Positions 14,876 to 18,907 of a DNA stretch of 18,907 nucleotides are shown here, piece by piece; within the stretch, counting starts at the first letter, position 1; each line of letters opens with the position of its first letter. Where the stretch lies: contig JAEZHS010000397.1 in assembly GCA_023436825.1 (NCBI GenBank), positions 1 to 18,907 of the forward strand. Direction: 5' to 3'. Under the pieces are notes generated by a model that was given only the letters and a program-made list of their open reading frames with translations, was not told the DNA's origin and did no database searches. Origin of the DNA: Pseudomonadota bacterium. GTDB taxonomy: Bacteria; Pseudomonadota; Alphaproteobacteria; Reyranellales; Reyranellaceae. The position numbers were made by a program, and so were the translations under genes.

Positions 14876-15103
14876 ATGGACGCCTCTGCAGCCAAGCTCA
14901 TCGGTGCCGGTCTGGCCACCATCGCCCTCGCCGGCGTCGGCGTCGGCATCGGCAACATCTTCGGCAGCTTCGTCTCCGGCGCGCTGCGCAACCCCGAGGC
15001 GGCTCCCCGCGTGTTCGGCAACGTGCTCCTGGGCTTCGCGCTCACGGAAGCCGTGGCGCTGTTCGCGCTGGTCATCGCCTTCATGATCCTGTTCGTGTTC
15101 TAA
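14876..15103 (+). CDS. atpE: F0 ATP synthase subunit c
   Basis: The 75-residue c-ring proteolipid, a hairpin of two transmembrane helices around the polar loop ALRNPEAAP (36-44). The ion-binding carboxylate is Glu58 in [14 protein letters not shown]. The first helix has the packed glycine motif [11 protein letters not shown]. The sodium-site residues of Na-type c subunits are not evident, so proton coupling is expected. It has the strongest Shine-Dalgarno sequence of the operon (AAAGGAAA), consistent with the need for more c than other subunits. Confidence 0.98.
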   Translation: MDASAAKLIGAGLATIALAGVGVGIGNIFGSFVSGALRNPEAAPRVFGNVLLGFALTEAVALFALVIAFMILFVF

Positions 15104-15110
15104 GCAGACG

Positions 15111-15686
15111 ATGCTCAGGTCGATCTACGGTGCGCTCGCCGGCCTCGCCGTGTTGGTGGCGAGCGGCACGGCAATGGCGAAGGAAGGGTCGGGCGGCATG
15201 CCGCAGCTCGACTATCACAGCTTCGCACCGCAGCTCGTCTGGCTCGCGATCGCCTTCCTGGCGCTTTACTTGGTGATGTCGAGGCTCGCGGTCCCCGCGA
15301 TCTCCGATACCATCGACAGGCGCCAGGGCAAGATCCAGGGCGATCTCGACGCCGCGGAGAAGGCCAACGAGGACACTCGCAGCTTGGTCGCGGCGTACGA
15401 AAAGCGGCTGGCCGACACCCGCGAGGAGGCGCGCAAGCTGATGCGCGAGCGCGGCGAGGCCGATAGCGCTGCGGCGGCCGCCCGCTTCAGCGCGCTGCAC
15501 GACAAGCTCAATGCGCAGATCGGCGAAGCCGAGAAGCGCATCGCCGCCCAGCGCGACGACGTCATGGCGGGCCTGGAAAACATGGCCAAGGACATCGGCC
15601 TGGAAGTCTACGCCAAGCTCGCCGGCCAGCCGGCCGACCAGGCGGCGCTCGCCGCCAAGATCGCGGCGGCGAAAGGAGGCAGGTAA
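15111..15686 (+). CDS. atpF2: F0 ATP synthase subunit b' (peripheral stalk)
   Basis: A 191-residue peripheral stalk subunit of the b' type found in alphaproteobacteria and photosynthetic lineages, which pairs with subunit b. After a 40-residue N-terminal segment with a signal-like hydrophobic stretch comes the membrane helix in FAPQLVWLAIAFLALYLVMS. A long charged coiled coil follows (DTIDRRQGKIQGDLDAAEKA onward). It begins 7 bp after the atpE stop with little Shine-Dalgarno sequence, suggesting translational coupling. Its TAA overlaps the next gene's ATG (TAATG). Confidence 0.95.
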   Translation: MLRSIYGALAGLAVLVASGTAMAKEGSGGMPQLDYHSFAPQLVWLAIAFLALYLVMSRLAVPAISDTIDRRQGKIQGDLDAAEKANEDTRSLVAAYEKRLADTREEARKLMRERGEADSAAAAARFSALHDKLNAQIGEAEKRIAAQRDDVMAGLENMAKDIGLEVYAKLAGQPADQAALAAKIAAAKGGR

Positions 15687-16213
15687 TGATCGGCACTGCC
15701 TGGGCGGCTGACGCCGCACACAGCGAGAGCATCTTCTCCGATCCGGCGTTCTGGGTCGCAGTCGCCTTTGTCCTGTTCTTCGCGCTGGCGGGCAAGGCTC
15801 TGTGGGGCCGCATCTCGGCCATGCTCGACAAGCGGTCGGCCGACATCGCCAAGGCGCTGGCCGACGCCGCGCGGCTGCGCGAGGAGGCCATGAAGGCCAA
15901 GGCGGACGCCGAGCGCACGCTGGGCCAGGCTCAGTCCGAAGGGGCCGAGATCCTGAAGCAGGCGCGCGAGGAAGCCGAGCGCATGCAGGCCCGCGCCGCC
16001 CAGAACCTGGAGACGGCCGTGGCGCTGCGCGAGCAGCAGGCGCTCGACCGCATCGCCCAGTCGGAAGCGGCCGCCACCAAGGAAGTGCGCGACACCGCCG
16101 TCGACGTGGCGCTCTCGGCCACCCGGGCGCTGTTGCGCGATCAGGTCGGGTCGGGCCGCAGCGCCGCCCTGGTCGACGAGGCGATCGCCGAGCTGCCGCG
16201 CCGCCTGCACTGA
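15686..16213 (+). CDS. atpF: F0 ATP synthase subunit b (peripheral stalk)
   Basis: A 175-residue stalk subunit. The single transmembrane helix is in PAFWVAVAFVLFFALAGKALW (about 20-40), followed by MLDKRSADIAKALADAARLREE and a continuous Ala/Glu-rich coiled coil to the end. The start overlaps the b' stop as TAATG and follows AAAGGAGG. It is the last gene of the F0 operon; the F1 genes are not adjacent, and an intrinsic terminator follows 33 bp after the stop. Confidence 0.96.
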   Translation: MIGTAWAADAAHSESIFSDPAFWVAVAFVLFFALAGKALWGRISAMLDKRSADIAKALADAARLREEAMKAKADAERTLGQAQSEGAEILKQAREEAERMQARAAQNLETAVALREQQALDRIAQSEAAATKEVRDTAVDVALSATRALLRDQVGSGRSAALVDEAIAELPRRLH

Positions 16214-16246
16214 TTTCCCGCAAACAAAAATCGCGGGCTACCTGGC

Positions 16247-16284
16247 AGCCCCCGTCGCAAGGCGGGGGCTTTTTCTTTCTTTCT
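16247..16284 (+). terminator. Intrinsic terminator of the F0 ATP synthase operon
   Basis: The stem arms AGCCCCCGTC and GGCGGGGGCT (one G-U pair) close a GCAA tetraloop and are followed by a T-rich run (TTTTTCTTTCTTTC). It lies 33 bp after the atpF stop. This is the clearest rho-independent terminator in the window. Confidence 0.93.
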
Positions 16285-16292
16285 GTCTCTTC

Positions 16293-16428
16293 TCCTCCCC
16301 CGTCTTCGGGGGAGGATACAGGAGGGGGAAGGCCACAAAGGCGATCTCTCCGATTTCAGATGTGAAATTGCATGCACTTCGCCTGTTGCTCACCCCCTCT
16401 CTGTTCTCCCCCGTAAGACGGGGAAGGA
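16293..16428. repeat. Head-to-head pair of G/C-rich palindromic repeats (BIME-like)
   Basis: The left unit (16293-16328) is a CCTCCCCCG/CGGGGGAGG hairpin followed by ATACAGGAGGGGG. The right unit (16391-16428) is the same design inverted: CACCCCCTCTCTG followed by a CTCCCCCGT/ACGGGGAAG hairpin. The 62 bp between them holds no gene or clear signal. Together with the terminator it accounts for the 284-bp gap between atpF and the next gene. Another copy of the left unit begins at 18878. Confidence 0.8.
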
Positions 16429-16497
16429 CGTAAGATCGGACAAGACGCCGTAACGTCGATCGACTAGCGTCGTCATCCAGATGGGGGAGACGTTCAA

Positions 16498-16812
16498 ATG
16501 ATTGGTGCGTTTCGGGTTATCGGCATCGCATCGGCTGCCGCCGTGCTTGGTCTTGGCCTGCCGGCCGCCGCCCAGACGGACAACTTCATGAGCGAATGCC
16601 AGCAGGGTTCCTCCGCCGCGGATCCCGTGAAGGCCTGCACTTGCATGTCGGGCAAGGTGACCGGCGCCGTCCGCGCCGACGCGATCGCTGCCATGCACAG
16701 CATGAACACGACGAAGGGCGCCAATGGCGGTCCACCCGACGCCAAGGCGCTGCCGGCCAATCAGCAGAAAGGGCTCGAGGCGGTGATTGCCGCGCACGGG
16801 CAGTGCCAGTAG
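16498..16812 (+). CDS. Small secreted protein with four cysteines, function unknown
   Basis: A 104-residue protein with a clear signal peptide (residues 1-26, hydrophobic core IGIASAAAVLGLGL, cleavage after PAAAQ). The mature part of about 78 residues has Cys34, Cys47, Cys49 and Cys103. It has a CTCMSG motif but no CXXCH, so it is not a c-type cytochrome. The cysteines may form two disulfides in the periplasm. The start follows a strong GGGGGAG. Its end overlaps the next gene by 10 bp, which ties it to the dehydrogenase genes, but a role as a partner or electron carrier is only inference. I do not recognise a named family. Confidence 0.85.
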   Translation: MIGAFRVIGIASAAAVLGLGLPAAAQTDNFMSECQQGSSAADPVKACTCMSGKVTGAVRADAIAAMHSMNTTKGANGGPPDAKALPANQQKGLEAVIAAHGQCQ

Positions 16813-17267
16813 CGGCCGACCTTTCGGCTGCCGAGCTCCGCCAGCTCGGCGACATTGCCGGGACGATGATCCCGGCCGATTCGACCCTCGGCGTCCCCGG
16901 CGCCGACGACCCGACCATCCTCGATGACATCGTGAAGTCGCTCGGCCGCGATCTGCCGCTGATTCGCGAGGCGCTGGCGACGATCGCCGCGGCGGCAGGC
17001 GGCGACTTCGCGACCATGGATCGCGAAAAGCGCGAGGCGTTGATCAACGGCTACTACGCGACCGGTGCAGCCGCTGCCGTGGCGCTCGGCCGCGTGCTTC
17101 TCGGCGTCTACTACCGCGACGACCGTGTCCTGCTCGCACTGAAGCAGGAGGCCCGCCCGCCCTTCCCCGAGGGCTACGCGCTCGAACAGGGCGACTGGTC
17201 GCTGCTCGACGCGGTGCGCAACCGTCCGCCGCTGTGGCGCGACGACCGCAAGGAGCTCGCCAAATGA
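16803..17267 (+). CDS. Gluconate 2-dehydrogenase subunit 3-like small subunit
   Basis: A 154-residue protein resembling the small (gamma) subunit of FAD-dependent membrane dehydrogenases such as gluconate 2-dehydrogenase. The recognisable segment is DLSAAELRQLGDIAGTMIPADSTLGVPGADD, followed by helices and the C-terminal PPFPEGYALEQGDWSLLDAV. No ATG precedes this segment in a sensible place. The likely start is GTG at 16803, overlapping the upstream gene by 10 bp; ATG at 16866 would remove the first conserved helix. Known gamma subunits often carry a Tat signal, which is absent here. The stop overlaps the GMC gene start as ATGA, so the two are translationally coupled. Confidence 0.78.
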   Translation: MPVAADLSAAELRQLGDIAGTMIPADSTLGVPGADDPTILDDIVKSLGRDLPLIREALATIAAAAGGDFATMDREKREALINGYYATGAAAAVALGRVLLGVYYRDDRVLLALKQEARPPFPEGYALEQGDWSLLDAVRNRPPLWRDDRKELAK

Positions 17268-18868
17268 GCGGCAACGAGCGGGTCGACGTGCTGATCGTCG
17301 GCTCCGGCGCCTCGGGCGCGGCCGTGGCCTGGAGCCTCGCCGAAACGAAGATGCGGATCCTCTGCCTCGAGCAGGGCGACTGGATGAAGTCGACCGACTT
17401 CCCCAGCAACGGCCGCGACTGGGAGGCGCGCCGCTACGGCGATTTCGATATCTCTCCCAACCGCCGCGGCCGCGACACCGACTATCCGGTGAACGACGAC
17501 AACTCGCCGATGAAGGTCGCCAACTTCAACGGCGTCGGCGGCGGCACCCTCATCTACACGGCGCATTGGCCGCGCATGCACCCGTCGGATTTCAGGGTGA
17601 AGTCGCTGGACGGCGTGGCCGACGACTGGCCGATCGACTACTGGACGCTCGAGCGCTTCTACGAGGAGAACGACCGCATGATGGGCGTGTCGGGCCTCGC
17701 CGGCGATCCCGGCGTGCCGCCGCGCAGCCCGCCCATGCCGCCGATCCCGCTGGGCAAGACCGGCTCACACTATGGCCGGGCCATGAACAAGCTCGGCTGG
17801 CACTGGTGGCCCTCCGACACCACCATCGCCACGACGCCTTACGAAGGCCGCGCGCAGTGCATCAACCTCGGCCATTGCACGCCGGGCTGCGCGCAGGGCG
17901 CCAAGGCCAGCACCGACATCACCTACTGGCCGCTCGCGCTGCGCGCCGGCGTCGAGTTGCGCACGCGCTGCCGGGTACGCGAGATCACCACCGACGAGCA
18001 CGGCATGGCGGCCGGCGCGATCTACCACGACGCCAACGGCAAGGAACAGTTCCAGCCGGCCGAGGTCGTGATCGTCGCCTGCAACGGCGTCGGCACGCCG
18101 CGGCTCCTGCTGAACTCGGCCTCGGGACGGTTCCCCGACGGGCTCGCCAATTCCTCGGGCTTGGTCGGCAGGAACCTGATGCTCCATCCGTGGCCGATGA
18201 TCTCGGGCTATGTCGAGGAGACGCTGGATGGCGGACGGGCGCCCATCACCAACATGTGGAGCAAGGAGTTCTATGAGACCGACCGCAGCCGCGGCTTCGT
18301 GCGCGGCTACACGCTGCAGTTCAATCGCGGCATGGGCCCGGCCAACCAGGCGATCACCAGCGCCGCCGCCGGCCAGTTGCCGTGGGGCCGCGACCATCAT
18401 CGCGTCTATCGCGAGATGTTCGAGCACCGGGTGGGCATCGGTGTGGCCTGCGACGACCTGCCGGAGGAGCACAATCGCGTCACCCTCGATCCGGTGCTGA
18501 AGGACGGCAACGGCATCCCGGCGCCCAGGATCGACTACGCGATCAGCGAGAACACGCGGCTGATGATGGAGCATGGCATCGCACGGGCCGAGGAGATCCT
18601 GACCGCGGCCGGCGCGACGCGACTCTACTGCTCGCGCACTGCGCTGAACTCACCGGGCCACCTTCTGGGCACCTGCCGCATGGGCACCGATCCGGAACGC
18701 TCGGTGGTGAACGAATGGGGCCGCTGCCACGACGTGAAGAACCTGTTCATCGTCGACGGCAGCGTGTTCGTGACGGGCGGCGGCGTGAACCCGACCTCGA
18801 CCATCCAGGCCGTGGCGCTCTACATCGCCGACCAGATGAAGCAGCGGCTGGCGAACCTGTTCGATTGA
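17264..18868 (+). CDS. GMC-family FAD-dependent dehydrogenase with a probable iron-sulfur cysteine motif
   Basis: A 534-residue flavoprotein. The N-terminal FAD-binding Rossmann motif is DVLIVGSGASGAAVAWSL (Gly13, Gly15, Gly18) with Glu36 in CLEQGDW. The second GMC region is NFNGVGGGTLIYTAHWPR. The C-terminal catalytic pair is His466 (GHLLGTCRMG) and Asn509 (GGGVNPTSTIQA). Cys199, Cys205 and Cys209 in AQCINLGHCTPGCAQGAK have the Cys-x5-Cys-x3-Cys spacing that binds a 3Fe-4S cluster in bacterial FAD-glucose dehydrogenase alpha subunits. This makes it the catalytic subunit of a respiratory-type sugar, alcohol or polyol dehydrogenase; the substrate is unknown. The start follows AAGGAG and overlaps the small-subunit stop. 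A cytochrome subunit, if there is one, would lie beyond the window. Confidence 0.93.
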   Translation: MSGNERVDVLIVGSGASGAAVAWSLAETKMRILCLEQGDWMKSTDFPSNGRDWEARRYGDFDISPNRRGRDTDYPVNDDNSPMKVANFNGVGGGTLIYTAHWPRMHPSDFRVKSLDGVADDWPIDYWTLERFYEENDRMMGVSGLAGDPGVPPRSPPMPPIPLGKTGSHYGRAMNKLGWHWWPSDTTIATTPYEGRAQCINLGHCTPGCAQGAKASTDITYWPLALRAGVELRTRCRVREITTDEHGMAAGAIYHDANGKEQFQPAEVVIVACNGVGTPRLLLNSASGRFPDGLANSSGLVGRNLMLHPWPMISGYVEETLDGGRAPITNMWSKEFYETDRSRGFVRGYTLQFNRGMGPANQAITSAAAGQLPWGRDHHRVYREMFEHRVGIGVACDDLPEEHNRVTLDPVLKDGNGIPAPRIDYAISENTRLMMEHGIARAEEILTAAGATRLYCSRTALNSPGHLLGTCRMGTDPERSVVNEWGRCHDVKNLFIVDGSVFVTGGGVNPTSTIQAVALYIADQMKQRLANLFD

Positions 18869-18877
18869 CCCTTCCTG

Positions 18878-18907
18878 TCCTCCCCCGCCTTCGGGGGAGG
18901 ATACAGG
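18878..18907. repeat. G/C-rich palindromic repeat, cut by the window edge
   Basis: The CCTCCCCCG/CGGGGGAGG hairpin followed by ATACAGG is nearly identical to the left unit at 16293 (one substitution in the loop). It begins 9 bp after the GMC stop and runs off the window, so a second inverted unit may follow. Confidence 0.75.

Noticed and set aside
16596..16660. CTCMSG in the small secreted protein as a heme-binding site
   Set aside because: A c-type heme site needs CXXCH; the second Cys has the wrong spacing and no His follows.
16596..16802. Upstream in-frame extension of the subunit-3-like gene to 16596
   Set aside because: It would overlap most of the small secreted protein gene in another frame. 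That gene has a signal peptide and strong Shine-Dalgarno sequence, and the extension reads as Arg/Gly-rich noise.

Overview
The window looks like a chromosomal segment of a high-GC alphaproteobacterium. The best evidence is the stand-alone F0 ATP-synthase operon atpI-atpB-atpE-b'-b, with a separate b' subunit and no F1 genes attached. This is the split arrangement usual in Alphaproteobacteria. The rest is mostly housekeeping and metabolic genes with short intergenic gaps. Nearly all genes could be placed from protein motifs. I saw no rRNA, tRNA, CRISPR array, insertion sequence or phage gene.

Layout. 1-92: tail of an unidentified + strand gene. 101-235: a large composite palindromic repeat between convergent genes. 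260-2515 (- strand): a TetR/CecR-like repressor and a NodT-type outer-membrane efflux lipoprotein, behind a promoter that carries a perfect palindromic operator. 2626-3282 (-): RNase HII. 3355-4709 (+): a predicted outer-membrane beta-barrel protein and a nucleotidyltransferase-fold protein. 4757-7608 (-): MoaB, an APH-fold kinase and a PA0069-type radical SAM protein. 7658-8131 (+): a small cupin. 8134-8832 (-): a VapC-like PIN toxin, its Phd/YefM-type antitoxin and a 25-bp palindromic operator. 8852-11348 (-): a cysteine-dioxygenase-family enzyme downstream of a soluble lytic transglycosylase. 11422-13623 (+): a 733-residue protein joining a thiol-dioxygenase-like cupin to four rhodanese domains. 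13715-16213 (+): the F0 operon, closed by a clear intrinsic terminator. 16498-18868 (+): a small secreted four-cysteine protein, a gluconate-2-dehydrogenase-subunit-3-like protein and a GMC flavoprotein with a Cys-x5-Cys-x3-Cys motif.

Two parts are most worth attention. The first is the sulfur locus at 8852-13623. It has two thiol-dioxygenase-type enzymes, one fused to a string of rhodanese domains of which only the second keeps the catalytic cysteine. The second is the GMC dehydrogenase cluster at the right end, which resembles FAD-dependent sugar dehydrogenases that use a 3Fe-4S cluster and a small partner subunit.

Two families of short palindromic repeats sit between genes: a GGACCGCGCGC-armed hairpin (6975-7032 and 13629-13695) and a CCTCCCC/GGGGAGG-armed hairpin, often as head-to-head pairs (101-235, 16293-16428, 18878-end). 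They look like REP/BIME-type elements and explain most of the larger intergenic gaps. No stretch over 300 bases lacks a gene.
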